The notes under the pieces: model-generated | What the model was told of the DNA's origin: nothing | Databases searched by the model: none | What the model saw: the letters and a program-made list of their open reading frames with translations, nothing else | Program-made: the position numbers and the translations under genes | Part shown: positions 10,182-19,276 of the stretch, piece after piece | Position numbering within the stretch: the first letter of the stretch is position 1 | Layout of the letters: every line of letters starts with the position of its first letter | NCBI RefSeq assembly: GCF_023952475.1 | Contig: NZ_JALHRX010000020.1 | Location: 1 to 64,000, forward strand | Reading direction: 5' to 3' | Origin: Cupriavidus sp. WGlv3 | GTDB lineage: Bacteria; Pseudomonadota; Gammaproteobacteria; Burkholderiales; Burkholderiaceae | Length of the DNA: 64,000 bases

Positions 10182-11144
10182 TCAGGCCCGCGGCTCGCCC
10201 TGCATCCACGCGTCTTCAAGCTGGCGCCAGGCGCGCTGCAGGTTCAGCGGATGGCGCGTCGGGAAATGGCGCCAGTGGCGGAACGGCTTGGCCGCCACGG
10301 CATCGGCCGCTTGCGATGCATCGCGCCCCGCGGCCAGCGCGGCGCCGATGCCGTCGGTGAGCGCATCGAGATACGCCAGCGTCGGCACCAGCGTCTGCGC
10401 AGGCGTCCCGGTCGCGGTGGCGACGACGGTGTCCGCCGGCAGTGCGATCAGTTGGCGCAGCGCCTGGCGCCAGCCTTGCAGCGACGCCTCCTGCATCTCC
10501 GGCACGCGATCCCGGTACGCCAGCCCTCCCGCGCATAGCAGCCGCAACTGCGGCGCGTACAGCACGGTATCCGACGCGCTGTGGGCCGGCGCATGCACCT
10601 GCACCTGCCACGCGGTGTCGCCGGTGTGCAGCCAGGCGCCGTCCTGCAGCGCCGGCTCCGGCAACACGATCTCGGTGCCGCGCAGGGCCGCGCGGCCGAG
10701 CTGCGCGGTCAGGCGCGCCAGGCAATCCTCGCATCGTTGCCGCATCAACGCGGCGGTGGCGGCCGACGCCAGGAACAGCGGCCGCGGCCGCAGGCCGGCA
10801 AAGGCGGCGTTGGCCAGCACGTGCTCCGGATGGGCGTGGGTGTTGACCACCCAGCGCACCGGCTGCGCCGTCAGCGCCCGGATCGCGCCGAGCAGCGCCC
10901 TGCCCCACACTGCCTGCGGCCCGGGATCGGCCACCAGCACGCCCGCGCGCGTGACATGGACCAGGCTGGGCACCACCGCGCCGGCGTTCGCGCGCGTGGC
11001 TTCGGCGTTGACGGCGCGGGCGACGTAGACGCCCGGCTGCAGCGGGTCCAGCATCACCCGTGCGCTGGCCGCGGCGGCCGGCCGCCAGGCATCGACGGCT
11101 AGCGCCAGCGTGGCCCCGAGGAAATTGCGCCGGGTGGCAATCAT
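10182..11144 (-). CDS. Quinoprotein-associated metallo-beta-lactamase-fold hydrolase, type 2
   Basis: A 320-residue secreted protein with a metallo-beta-lactamase fold. The N terminus carries a twin-arginine-like signal (TRRNFLG, then a hydrophobic stretch to about residue 27). The zinc motif is NTHAHPEH (His103, His105, Glu107, His108), the usual HxHxDH with Glu for Asp. It resembles the SoxH-related group found beside PQQ dehydrogenases. Its start overlaps the stop of the upstream hydrolase gene by one base, so the two are translationally coupled. It faces the activator gene across 21 bp. Substrate unknown. Confidence 0.7.
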   Translation of the reverse strand: MIATRRNFLGATLALAVDAWRPAAAASARVMLDPLQPGVYVARAVNAEATRANAGAVVPSLVHVTRAGVLVADPGPQAVWGRALLGAIRALTAQPVRWVVNTHAHPEHVLANAAFAGLRPRPLFLASAATAALMRQRCEDCLARLTAQLGRAALRGTEIVLPEPALQDGAWLHTGDTAWQVQVHAPAHSASDTVLYAPQLRLLCAGGLAYRDRVPEMQEASLQGWRQALRQLIALPADTVVATATGTPAQTLVPTLAYLDALTDGIGAALAAGRDASQAADAVAAKPFRHWRHFPTRHPLNLQRAWRQLEDAWMQGEPRA

Positions 11145-12079
11145 CAGCGCTGCCAGGCGCTGGCGCGGATCGCGTCCGCGAGCGCATCACGCATGGCGCC
11201 GTCCGCCAGGTGCCCGGCGTCGACCCATGCCAGCCGCGCGTCCGGCATGGCGTGCCGCAGCCGCAGCGCATTGGCCGGCCGGCAGACCGCGTCGGCGCGG
11301 CCATGCAGCAGCGTCACCGGAAGGCCCTGCGCGGCGATCTCGCGCGCCGCGCGCAGCAACGCGGGCTTGCCCAGCCCGGCGCGGTGGCGCAGGTAGCGCG
11401 CCTGGATGCGGTACTTGCGTACCGTGGCCAGCCGTTCGCGCGCGGACTGCCGGCGTTCTTGCTCACCCCCGCGCAGGCCGAGCCGGTCCAGCTCGAGCCG
11501 GCGCCACGCCGCCGCGGTGTCTCGTTTTTGAACAGCCGTCCCACTTTGCAACAGTCGAGACACCGTCAGCAGCCGGGCACGCGCCTCGGGCAGCCGCTCG
11601 CCCGCCGGCGCGACGCGGCGCAACAGGCCGGCGCCGGGGCATGGCGCAAACAGGCCCAGCACGTCGTCGCGCCCGGTCAGGAAGGCGCCGCGCAACACCA
11701 GCGCCGCGACCGCATGCGGATAGCGCGCGGCATAGGCCAGCGCCAGCGCCGCGCCCCACGATCCCCCGACCACGCCCCAGCGCGCGATGCCCAGCGCCGC
11801 GCGCAGCTGCTCCAGATCCGCCAGCAGCGCGCCGACATTGTTGCGGCGCAGGCCGCCTGCGGGGGTCGAGCGGCCGGCGCCGCGCTGGTCGGGCATCACC
11901 ACGCGGTGCCGTTGCGGGTCGAACCATGCCGCCATCGACGCGGCGCAGCCGCTGCCCGGACCGCCGTGCAGGACCAGCCAGGGTTCGCCGTGCGCCGGAC
12001 CGCTCAGCCGCACATGCAGGCGCTGGGCGTCCGGGGTGCGCAGGTGGAAGACAGCGCTGCTCATAGTTGCGTCGGGCAT
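11144..12079 (-). CDS. Alpha/beta hydrolase, proline iminopeptidase-like
   Basis: A 311-residue alpha/beta hydrolase. It shows the oxyanion segment LHGGPGSGC, the strand VVMPDQRGAGRS, the nucleophile elbow GGSWGAALAL, and a C-terminal acid and histidine (LHGRADAVCRP, DAGHLADGA), a pattern typical of prolyl iminopeptidases. The start at 12079 has GGAAAGG upstream; a GTG at 12112 and an ATG at 12100 are alternatives. It is divergent from pqqA. PQQ is cut out of the PqqA peptide and needs a protease, so a peptidase here is suggestive, but the known protease in other species (PqqF/PqqG) is a zinc M16 enzyme. Peptidase role in PQQ synthesis is speculative. Confidence 0.65.
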   Translation of the reverse strand: MPDATMSSAVFHLRTPDAQRLHVRLSGPAHGEPWLVLHGGPGSGCAASMAAWFDPQRHRVVMPDQRGAGRSTPAGGLRRNNVGALLADLEQLRAALGIARWGVVGGSWGAALALAYAARYPHAVAALVLRGAFLTGRDDVLGLFAPCPGAGLLRRVAPAGERLPEARARLLTVSRLLQSGTAVQKRDTAAAWRRLELDRLGLRGGEQERRQSARERLATVRKYRIQARYLRHRAGLGKPALLRAAREIAAQGLPVTLLHGRADAVCRPANALRLRHAMPDARLAWVDAGHLADGAMRDALADAIRASAWQR

Positions 12080-12104
12080 GGTTGTTGCCTTTCCGGGCAT
12101 TGCG

Positions 12105-12119
12105 GCAGCCACGCTGCCA
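12105..12119 (-). promoter_or_regulatory. Possible weak sigma-54 promoter for the hydrolase operon
   Basis: The minus strand reads TGGCAGCGTGGCTGC, which keeps the GG and GC with correct spacing but has CTGC for TTGC. The leader to the chosen start would be only about 14 nt, so this is a tentative call. Confidence 0.3.
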
Positions 12120-12163
12120 TGCCGCGACGATACTCACTAACCATGCCACCCAAGGAGACAGAC

Positions 12164-12238
12164 ATGACCTGGACCACGCCCGCCTACACCGAGCTGCGGC
12201 TCGGCTTTGAAATCACGATGTATATCGCCAACCGCTGA
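12164..12238 (+). CDS. pqqA: PqqA, peptide precursor of PQQ
   Basis: A 24-residue ribosomal peptide, too short for ordinary gene finding. It has the conserved Glu16-x3-Tyr20 (FEITMYIA). PqqE links these two side chains and later enzymes excise and oxidise them into pyrroloquinoline quinone. AAGGAGA lies eight bases before the ATG. It is first in pqqABCDE, and about 100 bp separates it from pqqB, as is common because the peptide is needed in excess. Confidence 0.95.
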   Translation: MTWTTPAYTELRLGFEITMYIANR

Positions 12239-12341
12239 CCGGCCGCGGCGTTCCGCGGGCGGGCGTCGCCGGTGGTTGCCGGTGGTTGCCGGTATGGCGC
12301 CTGCGCGGGACCGCCGTGATCCACTCTCGAGCGCTCGCGCC
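12239..12341 (+). other. pqqA-pqqB spacer with hairpin and tandem repeat
   Basis: Just after the pqqA stop is a GC-rich inverted repeat (CCGCGG twice), then two tandem copies of GGTGGTTGCC at 12271-12290. Such a structure could attenuate transcription so that pqqA is expressed above pqqB-E. Function is inferred. Confidence 0.35.
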
Positions 12342-13259
12342 ATGACCACCATCCGGGTACTGGGATCGGCCGCCGGCGGCGGCTTCCCGCAATGGAACTG
12401 CAATTGCCGCAACTGCGACGGCGTGCGCCGCGGCACCGTGCGCGCCACGCCGCGCACGCAATCGTCGATCGCGCTGTGGGGCGACGGCCCGGAAGCGATC
12501 CTGGTCAATGCCTCGCCCGACATCCTGCAGCAGCTGCGCCAGACCCCCGCGCTGCAACCTGCCCGCGCCGGGCGCGACACCGCGATCGCCGCGGTGCTGC
12601 TGATGGACGCGCAGATCGACCACGTCACCGGCCTGCTGATGCTGCGCGAACACCGCCGCGCGCTGCCGCTCTATGCCAGCGCCAGCGTGCTCGAAGACCT
12701 GGCCGGGGCGTTCCCGCTGACGCGCATCCTGTCGCATTACTGCGGGCTGCAGTGCCATGCGCTGCCCTGCGACGGCACCGCGTTCTCGGTGCCGCCGCTG
12801 GATGGCGTGGCGCTGACCGCGGTCCCGCTGCAAAGCAAGGCGCCGCCCTACTCGCCCAGGCGCCACACGCCGCAGCCCGGCGACAACATCGGCCTGCGCA
12901 TCGAAGACCGCCGCAGCGGCCGCAGCGCCTTCTATGCGCCCGGGCTGGGCCAGGTCGACGACCATGTGTTCGCGCAGCTGCGCCGCGCCGACGTGGTGCT
13001 GGTCGACGGCACCTTCTGGCGCGACGATGAAATGCAGGCGCTGGGCTTCTCCGCGCGCAGCGCCGCCGACATGGGCCACCTGGCCCTGTCCGGGCCGGGC
13101 GGGATGATCGAGGTGCTGGACCGCCTGCCCGCCAAACGCAAGATCCTCATCCACATCAACAACACCAATCCGGTGCTGGCGGAAGACTCGCCCGAGCGTG
13201 CCGAGCTGGCCCGGCACGGCATCGAGCTGGCCTACGACGGCATGGAAATCGCGCTATGA
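12342..13259 (+). CDS. pqqB: PqqB, PQQ biosynthesis protein of the metallo-beta-lactamase fold
   Basis: A 305-residue PqqB, the non-heme iron hydroxylase that acts on the cross-linked Glu-Tyr intermediate. It opens with the family signature [15 protein letters not shown] and the cysteine pair NCNCRNCDG. The modified metal motif is [11 protein letters not shown], and the C-terminal HINNTNPVL follows the family. Length matches known PqqB (about 300). The stop overlaps the pqqC start (ATGA). Confidence 0.93.
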   Translation: MTTIRVLGSAAGGGFPQWNCNCRNCDGVRRGTVRATPRTQSSIALWGDGPEAILVNASPDILQQLRQTPALQPARAGRDTAIAAVLLMDAQIDHVTGLLMLREHRRALPLYASASVLEDLAGAFPLTRILSHYCGLQCHALPCDGTAFSVPPLDGVALTAVPLQSKAPPYSPRRHTPQPGDNIGLRIEDRRSGRSAFYAPGLGQVDDHVFAQLRRADVVLVDGTFWRDDEMQALGFSARSAADMGHLALSGPGGMIEVLDRLPAKRKILIHINNTNPVLAEDSPERAELARHGIELAYDGMEIAL

Positions 13260-13948
13260 CAGCCACCGTTGCATGGACCCCGGCTGAATTCGAGGCGCGC
13301 CTGCGCGCCCGCGAAAGCGGCTACCACATCCACCATCCATTCAACCAGCGCATGGCGGCGGGCCAATGCACGCCCGCGCAGATCCGCGCCTGGGTGGCCA
13401 ACCGCTTCTACTACCAGGCCAGCATCCCGCTCAAGGATGCCGCGATCCTGTCCAACTGCCCCGACCGCGCCACGCGCCGCGAGTGGGTGGTGCGCATCCT
13501 CGACCATGACGGCACCGACACCGAGCCCGGCGGCATCGAGGCCTGGCTGCGGCTGGGCCAGGCCGTCGGCCTGGAACGCGGCGCGCTGCTGGAGCACCGG
13601 CAGGTGCTGCCCGGGGTGCGCTTTGCCGTCGACGCCTATGTCAATTTCGCGCGCCGCGCGCCGTGGCAGGAGGCGGTGTGCTCGTCGCTGACCGAGATGT
13701 TCGCGCCGAAGATCCACCAGGAACGGCTGGCCGGCTGGCCCACGCATTACCCGTGGATCGAGGCCGGCGGACTGGACTATTTCCGCTCGCGCATCCCGCT
13801 GGCGCAGCGCGACGTCGACCACGGCCTGCGCGTGACGCTGGACCATTTCCGCAGCCCCGCGCAACAGCAGCGCGCCCTCGACATCCTGCAGTTCAAGCTC
13901 GACGTGCTGTGGTCGATGCTCGATGCCATCCAGCAGGCCCACTCATGA
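13256..13948 (+). CDS. pqqC: PqqC, pyrroloquinoline-quinone synthase
   Basis: A 230-residue cofactorless oxidase that catalyses the last ring closure and eight-electron oxidation to PQQ. Family segments are seen: [11 protein letters not shown] near the N terminus, [19 protein letters not shown], the active-site helix [12 protein letters not shown], and [15 protein letters not shown]. It overlaps pqqB and pqqD by four bases each, so translation is coupled. Confidence 0.94.
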   Translation: MTATVAWTPAEFEARLRARESGYHIHHPFNQRMAAGQCTPAQIRAWVANRFYYQASIPLKDAAILSNCPDRATRREWVVRILDHDGTDTEPGGIEAWLRLGQAVGLERGALLEHRQVLPGVRFAVDAYVNFARRAPWQEAVCSSLTEMFAPKIHQERLAGWPTHYPWIEAGGLDYFRSRIPLAQRDVDHGLRVTLDHFRSPAQQQRALDILQFKLDVLWSMLDAIQQAHS

Positions 13949-14217
13949 ACGCCGGCACGCAAGACCTCGCCACGCCGACCCTGCACCGCACCTTCCGCCT
14001 GCAGTGGGAAGACTCGCAGCAAAGCTGGGTGCTGCTGTATCCGGAAGGGATGGTCACGCTCAACGACAGCGCCGCCGCGATCCTGCAGCGCTGCGACGGC
14101 AACCATACGCTCGACATGCTGATCGACGACCTGCAGGCCGCCTTCGGCGTGCAGGGCATCGCGCCGGAGGTCCATGCCTTTGTCAAACATGCCACCGAAC
14201 GCGGCTGGCTGGTCTGA
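13945..14217 (+). CDS. pqqD: PqqD, peptide chaperone for PqqA
   Basis: A 90-residue PqqD that binds PqqA and presents it to PqqE. It has the compact winged-helix RiPP recognition fold ([21 protein letters not shown], then the helix [12 protein letters not shown]). The start overlaps the pqqC stop in ATGA. Its last 44 bases are shared with the start of pqqE in another frame. Confidence 0.93.
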   Translation: MNAGTQDLATPTLHRTFRLQWEDSQQSWVLLYPEGMVTLNDSAAAILQRCDGNHTLDMLIDDLQAAFGVQGIAPEVHAFVKHATERGWLV

Positions 14218-15352
14218 GCCGGCGCCGCCCGGCCCGCCGCTGTGGCTGCTGGCGGAGCTGACCTACCGCTGCCCGCTGCACTGCGCGTTCTGCTCCAATC
14301 CGGTCGACTATGCCCGCCATGCGGAGGAGCTGGACACCGCGCAGTGGTGCGACGTGTTCACCCAGGCGCGCGCGCTGGGCGCGGTGCAGCTGGGCCTGTC
14401 CGGCGGCGAGCCGCTGCTGCGCAAGGACCTGGAAGCGCTGGTGCGCCATGCGCGCGGCCTGGGCTTCTACACCAACCTGATCACCTCCGGCGTGGGCCTG
14501 ACCGACGCCCGCCTGGCGGCGCTGCGCGAGGCGGGCCTGGACCATATCCAGCTGTCGTTCCAGGACTCCACGCGCGAGCTCAATGACTTCCTGTCGAGCA
14601 CGCGCACATTCGAGCTGAAGCAGCGCGTGGCTAGGCTGGTCAAGGCGCACGGCTATCCGATGGTGATGAACTGCGTGCTGCACCGGCACAACCTGCCGCA
14701 TGTCGGCACCATCATCGAGCTGGCCTTGCAGCTCGGCGCCGAATACCTGGAGCTGGCCAATACGCAGTACTACGGCTGGGCCTGGGAGAACCGGCTGGCG
14801 CTGATGCCGACGCAGGAACAGCTGCGCGAGGCCGAGGCCGTGGTGCGGCAGTACCGCGCGCGCATCGGCCGGCAATGCCAGATCCTGTTCGTGGTGCCGG
14901 ATTATTTCGAGGAACGGCCGAAGAAATGCATGAACGGCTGGGGCACCACCTTCCTGGGCGTGGCGCCGGACGGCACCGCGCTGCCGTGCCATGCGGCGCG
15001 CATGCTGCCGGACCTGGTGCTGCCCGATGTCAGGACGGAAACCCTGCGCGACATCTGGCACCACAGCGACGCCTTCCGCCGCTTTCGCGGCACGCAGTGG
15101 ATGCCGCAACCGTGCCGCTCGTGCGAGCACAGCGAGGCGGACCTGGGTGGCTGCCGCTGCCAGGCCTTCCTGGTCACCGGCGATGCCGCCGCGACCGACC
15201 CCGCCTGCGCACAGGCGCCCGGGCACGGGCGATTGCGCGAGATCGTGTTGGAGGGCCGGCTGGCGGCGGCGCAAGCGCGCGAGTATCCGATGGTGTTTCG
15301 CAGCGATGCCAACTCGTTGAGATTGAGTTCATCGCGGAATTCCGAAGGATGA
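14174..15352 (+). CDS. pqqE: PqqE, radical SAM enzyme cross-linking PqqA
   Basis: A 392-residue radical SAM/SPASM protein that forms the Glu-Tyr carbon-carbon bond in PqqA. The radical SAM cluster motif is CPLHCAFC (Cys33, Cys37, Cys40), with GGEPLLRKDL as the SAM-binding strand. The C-terminal SPASM domain has several cysteines (CMNGWG, PCHAARM, PCRSCEHSEADLGGCRC) for auxiliary clusters. ATG at 14174 and at 14189 are both inside pqqD; GGAGG lies three bases before the first, which is close, so the exact start is uncertain. A tail of about 30 residues after the last Cys ends the gene. Confidence 0.92.
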   Translation: MPLSNMPPNAAGWSEPAPPGPPLWLLAELTYRCPLHCAFCSNPVDYARHAEELDTAQWCDVFTQARALGAVQLGLSGGEPLLRKDLEALVRHARGLGFYTNLITSGVGLTDARLAALREAGLDHIQLSFQDSTRELNDFLSSTRTFELKQRVARLVKAHGYPMVMNCVLHRHNLPHVGTIIELALQLGAEYLELANTQYYGWAWENRLALMPTQEQLREAEAVVRQYRARIGRQCQILFVVPDYFEERPKKCMNGWGTTFLGVAPDGTALPCHAARMLPDLVLPDVRTETLRDIWHHSDAFRRFRGTQWMPQPCRSCEHSEADLGGCRCQAFLVTGDAAATDPACAQAPGHGRLREIVLEGRLAAAQAREYPMVFRSDANSLRLSSSRNSEG

Positions 15353-15410
15353 GGTTGGGCCGCGCGGATAGATGCGGTTGACTTCGTGGATGCGCCGGCC
15401 CTCTCCCCCG

Positions 15411-15436
15411 CCCCTCTCCCGCAAGCGGGAGAGGGG
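15411..15436. terminator. Strong GC hairpin after pqqE
   Basis: Arms CCCCTCTCCCGC (15411-15422) and GCGGGAGAGGGG (15425-15436) pair perfectly. It sits 58 bp past the pqqE stop. No U-run follows, so terminator function is probable but not certain. Confidence 0.45.
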
Positions 15437-15741
15437 AGCAAACCAGCGGGGGCTCGCCCGCGATAGCGCGTGCGAGCGCAGCGACGCACTCCGTGCCAGT
15501 GCACAAGACCTGAGATTGAGAGCGCGCGCAGCGCAGCCGAAGGCGTCCCACCAATAGCGTCCGCAGCAGGTGGCCTACACCCTGTTGGGATCGTTCAAAA
15601 GTGGGGGATCGGAGGCGTTGTCCCTGACTCACATAGCGTTAGCAGGTTCGAACGGGCACCCACGCCAAACGGAAATCACCACCGCCCGAACCACCAACGC
15701 CGCGGAATTGATTGCCAGCCGCACAGGCGACGCGTTTCTTG

Positions 15742-15790
15742 CCTACTTCTTGGCGCTCGGCCAAGAAGTAGGTCGCCGGCTACGCCGGCG
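15742..15790. repeat. Double-hairpin repeat element, copy 2
   Basis: Arms 15742-15754 and 15760-15772 with loop GCTCG, then a second GC stem at 15774-15790. It is the counterpart of the element at 15-61: the loop is identical, and arm differences are compensatory (for example TTTTTGG/CCAAAAA against TTCTTGG/CCAAGAA). Confidence 0.6.
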
Positions 15791-15937
15791 AAACAGCCAC
15801 GCCCGCCAAGCACGACAGACCGGAGGCAAGCGCTGAATCAACGCCCGCGCCGGCGCCGCCGCAAGCGGGTCTTGCGCCGGCCGCCCACGACGGCCCCGCG
15901 GCCGACGCAGCGCCCGCAGCCCACGCCCCGCCCCGGC

Positions 15938-16261
15938 TCAACCGACACCAAGCACCCACTCCGCCAGCTTCTTCGCATCATCCTCTCCCAGATTTCCATG
16001 CGGCGGCATGGGGATCCGGCCCCATGCCCCCTTGCCGCCCTCCCGGATCTTCTTCGCCAGCGACGCGGCCGCCTGGCTGTCGCCCTTGTAGCGCGCCGCC
16101 ACCTCGGCAAACCCTGGCCCCACCAGCTTCGACTGCATGCCGTGGCAGGAGAAGCAGCCGCTCTTGTCGGCCAGCGCCTGCATCTCCGCCGCCGTGGCGG
16201 CCAGCGCCGCGCCCGGCAACATCGCGCCAACCGCCGCCAGCGCCATCCATTCTTTCTTCAT
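15938..16261 (-). CDS. Class I cytochrome c (c-551/c-550 type)
   Basis: A 107-residue secreted monoheme cytochrome. Signal peptide 1-21 ends GAALAATA; the heme site is CFSCH (Cys36, Cys39, His40), and Met85 in GRIPMPPHGN is the axial ligand. Size and spacing match cytochrome c-551. It lies 98 bp downstream of the PQQ alcohol dehydrogenase on the same strand and is its likely electron acceptor, in the position of ExaB. The start at 16261 gives a proper signal peptide; a longer reading is Arg-rich and implausible. Confidence 0.85.
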   Translation of the reverse strand: MKKEWMALAAVGAMLPGAALAATAAEMQALADKSGCFSCHGMQSKLVGPGFAEVAARYKGDSQAAASLAKKIREGGKGAWGRIPMPPHGNLGEDDAKKLAEWVLGVG

Positions 16262-16359
16262 ACCTGTATCCCGATCCGATGCTGTTGCTACCTTGCCGCG
16301 CGCACGCCTGCATCGGGCGATGCAATGGCGTACGCGCGGCCGTGTCACCCGTTACCCGT

Positions 16360-18135
16360 TCAGCTCTTGTGCAGCTTGAACACCCACACCGAGCCGCCCT
16401 GCTCGAGGAAATTCACGCGCTTGGCGACCTCGCCGCCCCACAGCGGCACCGCGCCGCCCCAGCCCGAGACCACGGCGACGAACTGCTCGCCGTTCTCTTC
16501 CCACGTGACCGGCGGCGCGACCACGCCGCTGCCGGTCTGGAACTGCCACAGCTCCTTGCCGGTCTTGGCGTCGGCCGCCTTCAAGTAGCCTTCCGGCGTG
16601 CCCCAGAACACCAGCCCGCCGGCGGTGGTCATGGCGCCGCCCCATAGCGGCGCGCCGTTCCTGACCTCCCACACGATCTTGCCGGTCTTGGGGTTGATTG
16701 CGCGCAGCGAGCCGATGTAGTCCTCGTTGAGCGGCTGGATGGTGAAGCCCGCGCCGAGGAAGGCGGCGCCCTTCTTGTAGCTGATGGGCTCGTTCCAGAT
16801 GTCCATGCCCCATTCGTTGGCGGGCACGTAGAACAGGCCGGTCTGCGGGCTGTAGGCCATCGGTTGCTGGTTCTTGCCGCCCAGGAAACCGGGCGCGGCG
16901 AACACCGACTTGCCCTTCTTCTCGCCGTTGGCGGCGGCCGGGTCGCCGGGGCGGCCCTCGGCGACGTAGTTGGGACGGCCGCTCTTCAGGTCGATGCCGG
17001 AGGCCCAGGTGATCTTCTTGACGAAGGGAAAGGCGTTGACCAGCTTGCCGCTGCTGGCATCGTTGACGTAGAAGAAGCCGTTGCGGTCGGCCTTGCCGCC
17101 CATGCGCTTGCCGTCGAGGTCGAAGGTGACGAACTCGTTCACGCCGTCGAAGTCCCAGCCGTCGTTCGGGGTGTTCTGGTAGTGCCAGACGATCTTGCCG
17201 GTGGCGGGATCGAGCGCGACGGTGGAGGCGGAGTAGAGGTTGTCGCCCTTGCGGATATGGCTGTTCCACGGGCCGGGATTGCCGGTGCCGAAGTAGGCCA
17301 GGCCGGTGGCCGGGTCATAGGTGCCGCCCAGCCACGTGGCCGCGCCGCCGGTCTTCCAGGTCTCGCCGGGCCAGCTGGCGTTCTGGGTGCCGGTCATGCC
17401 GATCTCGGTCTTGTTGCCGTCCTTGTCGTACTTGTAGCCCATGTGGCCTTCGACCACGGGCCGCGACCACACCAGCTGCCCGGTCCTGGCATCGCGCGCG
17501 TCGACGCGGCCGACCACGCCGAATTCGCCGCCCGAGATGCCGGTCAGCACCAGGCCCTTGGCCACCAGCGGCGCGGCCGTATACGAGTAGCCGGCCGCGT
17601 AGTCTTCCAGCTTTTCCTTCCACACCACCTTGCCGCTGTTCTGGTCCAGCGCCACCAGTTGCGCGTCGAGCGTGCCGAAGATCACCAGGTTGTCGTACAG
17701 CGCCGCGCCGCGGTTGACCACGTCGCAGCACGGCATGATGCCTTCGGGCAGGCGGTGCTCGTACTTCCACAGCTTGCGCCCGGTCTTCACGTCGAGCGCA
17801 TAGATGCGCGAATACGAGGCGGTGACGAACATCTTGCCGTCGTGGATCAGCGGCTGCGATTCCTGTCCGCGCTGCTTTTCGCCGCCGAACGAGAACGACC
17901 ACGCCGGCACCAGCCGGCCCACGTTCTTCGTATTGATGCGCGCCAGCGTGGAATAGCGCTGGCCCTGCGGGCCCATGCCCCACGACAGCACGTCGCCGGG
18001 TGACTTCGCATCGTTCTCGATCATGGCGTCGCTGACCGCCGCCTGCGCGGCAACGCTCGCCGCGGCGGCCGGGATTGCCGCCGCGGTTGCCGCCGCGGTT
18101 GCCACGACCGCCAGTCCAACTCGTATCGTCCTCAT
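16360..18135 (-). CDS. PQQ-dependent alcohol dehydrogenase, lanthanide (PedH/ExaF-like) signature
   Basis: A 591-residue periplasmic quinoprotein with an eight-bladed propeller of tryptophan-docking repeats and a signal peptide at 1-28. The vicinal cysteines (Cys136-Cys137 in [10 protein letters not shown]) cover the PQQ plane. Probable metal ligands are Glu204 (GGEFGVVG) and Asn286 (GTGNPGPWN), with catalytic Asp328 in [10 protein letters not shown]. Asp330, two residues on, is the extra aspartate typical of lanthanide-dependent XoxF, ExaF and PedH enzymes; calcium enzymes have Ala or Ser there. The ATG at 18135 has AGGAG six bases upstream; 18141 is a second ATG. It is transcribed from a -24/-12 promoter. 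The substrate is probably ethanol or another primary alcohol. Confidence 0.85.
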   Translation of the reverse strand: MRTIRVGLAVVATAAATAAAIPAAAASVAAQAAVSDAMIENDAKSPGDVLSWGMGPQGQRYSTLARINTKNVGRLVPAWSFSFGGEKQRGQESQPLIHDGKMFVTASYSRIYALDVKTGRKLWKYEHRLPEGIMPCCDVVNRGAALYDNLVIFGTLDAQLVALDQNSGKVVWKEKLEDYAAGYSYTAAPLVAKGLVLTGISGGEFGVVGRVDARDARTGQLVWSRPVVEGHMGYKYDKDGNKTEIGMTGTQNASWPGETWKTGGAATWLGGTYDPATGLAYFGTGNPGPWNSHIRKGDNLYSASTVALDPATGKIVWHYQNTPNDGWDFDGVNEFVTFDLDGKRMGGKADRNGFFYVNDASSGKLVNAFPFVKKITWASGIDLKSGRPNYVAEGRPGDPAAANGEKKGKSVFAAPGFLGGKNQQPMAYSPQTGLFYVPANEWGMDIWNEPISYKKGAAFLGAGFTIQPLNEDYIGSLRAINPKTGKIVWEVRNGAPLWGGAMTTAGGLVFWGTPEGYLKAADAKTGKELWQFQTGSGVVAPPVTWEENGEQFVAVVSGWGGAVPLWGGEVAKRVNFLEQGGSVWVFKLHKS

Positions 18136-18201
18136 TGCCATCTCCTCTCTTGTTTTCGATTTCGCTGGTGCGCCACTGCGCCACACACCAGCACGCAAAT
18201 G

Positions 18202-18216
18202 GCAAATCCCATGCCA
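18202..18216 (-). promoter_or_regulatory. Sigma-54 promoter for the PQQ alcohol dehydrogenase
   Basis: The minus strand reads TGGCATGGGATTTGC, close to the -24/-12 consensus with exact spacing. Start of transcription would be near 18190, about 55 nt before the ATG. Confidence 0.75.
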
Positions 18217-18278
18217 GTGGACTACAGCCTGATCACGGGCCCTGCAAGTCCGCAGCACGGCTGCGGCCCGCGCCAGCG

Positions 18279-18295
18279 TGCAACACTGCGTTGCA
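18279..18295. promoter_or_regulatory. Palindromic enhancer candidate upstream of the dehydrogenase
   Basis: TGCAACACTGCGTTGCA is a perfect TGCAAC-N5-GTTGCA palindrome about 65 bp upstream of the -24 element, a typical distance for a sigma-54 activator site. The half-site GCAACACTG recurs in the pedF/activator spacer (8076). Assignment to the AcoR-like protein is inferred. Confidence 0.5.
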
Positions 18296-18331
18296 GCTGC
18301 GCCAGAATTGAACAGCCGGAGTCGGGCGCCT

Positions 18332-19276
18332 TCACCGGGCCAGCGCGGCTTCTTCGTGCGCCGGGTAGAGATGGATCACGTTGCGCAGATACTCGGCCGG
18401 CAGCGCGCCCCAGCGCGCATAGGGCTCGGGCACCGGCATGGCCATCACCTCGGCCAGGTCGCGTCCCTGCGCCGCGGCCTCGCGCAGGCGCGCATCGAGC
18501 CATTGCAGGTAGGCGCGCGTCTGCGCGATGGCCTCCGTGCCGCCCAGCGCGGGGCCGTGGCTCGGCACCAGCAGGCGCGCCCCGCTCTGCGCCATCAGCG
18601 CCTGCAGCCGCGCGAGGCTGTCGAGCCAGCGGCCGATATGCGCGTGCGGCGTGGTCGGGATGCGCTCGCGGAACACCAGCCCGCCGGCGAAGACGATGCC
18701 GGCATCGCGGTCCAGCAGCACCAGGTCCGCGTCGGTATGGCCTTGCAGGCGGATCAGTTCCAACGTGCGGCGCCCGATGGTGCGGACGCCGGGGGCCAGC
18801 GGGTGGACCGGCGGCGCGGGCTCGGTCCCGCGCATCCAGTCGCCGCACAGGCGGTAGAGGTTGTCGGCGTAGGCCGCGCCTTCGCGGCGTGCGCCGTCGA
18901 TGGTGGCGGGCAGTGCGCTGGCGCCCACGTCGGCATAGGCCTGGTTGCCGAAGAAGTAGTCGGGATGCAGGTTCAGGTTCAGCACCAGCCGTACCGGCGC
19001 GCCGGTCAGCGCGGCGATGGCGCGGCGCTGCTGCTCGCCATATTCGCGTGACGGGCCGGTGTTGATCACCACCACGCCGTCGCCGGTGTCGATGAAGGCG
19101 GTATTGATGATGTTGCAGCCATTGTCCGGCGCGAAGTCGGCATTGGCGCCTTCCAGCAGCCACACGCCGGCGGCGATCTCGCGCGGCGCCAGGCGGTAGT
19201 CGGGCGGCTGCACAGGCGCTGCCAGGACCGCGGCAGTGGCCAGCCACAGCAGCAGCGACGGCAATACGCGCTTCAT
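18332..19276 (-). CDS. Quinoprotein-associated metallo-beta-lactamase-fold protein, type 1
   Basis: A 314-residue secreted protein (signal peptide 1-20) with the metallo-beta-lactamase fold, last of the seven-gene operon. At the first metal motif it reads [13 protein letters not shown]: of HxHxDH only His104 and Asp106 remain, with Asn102 and Tyr107 replacing histidines. Later ligands appear kept ([20 protein letters not shown]). This resembles the quinoprotein relay group, where such proteins occur with SoxYZ-like carriers. The active site may hold one metal or none. Its start overlaps the SoxYZ-like stop by four bases. Confidence 0.7.
   Translation of the reverse strand: MKRVLPSLLLWLATAAVLAAPVQPPDYRLAPREIAAGVWLLEGANADFAPDNGCNIINTAFIDTGDGVVVINTGPSREYGEQQRRAIAALTGAPVRLVLNLNLHPDYFFGNQAYADVGASALPATIDGARREGAAYADNLYRLCGDWMRGTEPAPPVHPLAPGVRTIGRRTLELIRLQGHTDADLVLLDRDAGIVFAGGLVFRERIPTTPHAHIGRWLDSLARLQALMAQSGARLLVPSHGPALGGTEAIAQTRAYLQWLDARLREAAAQGRDLAEVMAMPVPEPYARWGALPAEYLRNVIHLYPAHEEAALAR

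Larger units (their letters stand above)
15353..15937. other. Intergenic region after pqqE
   Basis: A 585-bp stretch between the convergent pqqE and cytochrome genes. It contains a perfect 12-bp GC-rich hairpin at 15411-15436, likely the pqqE-side terminator although it lacks a T-run, and the double hairpin at 15742-15790. Short reading frames here (for example 15570-15836) have no ribosome site or family features, so I call no gene. Confidence 0.6.

Noticed and set aside
15570-15836. Possible 88-codon gene after pqqE
   Set aside because: No ribosome site, no recognisable domain, and it spans the hairpin repeat element.
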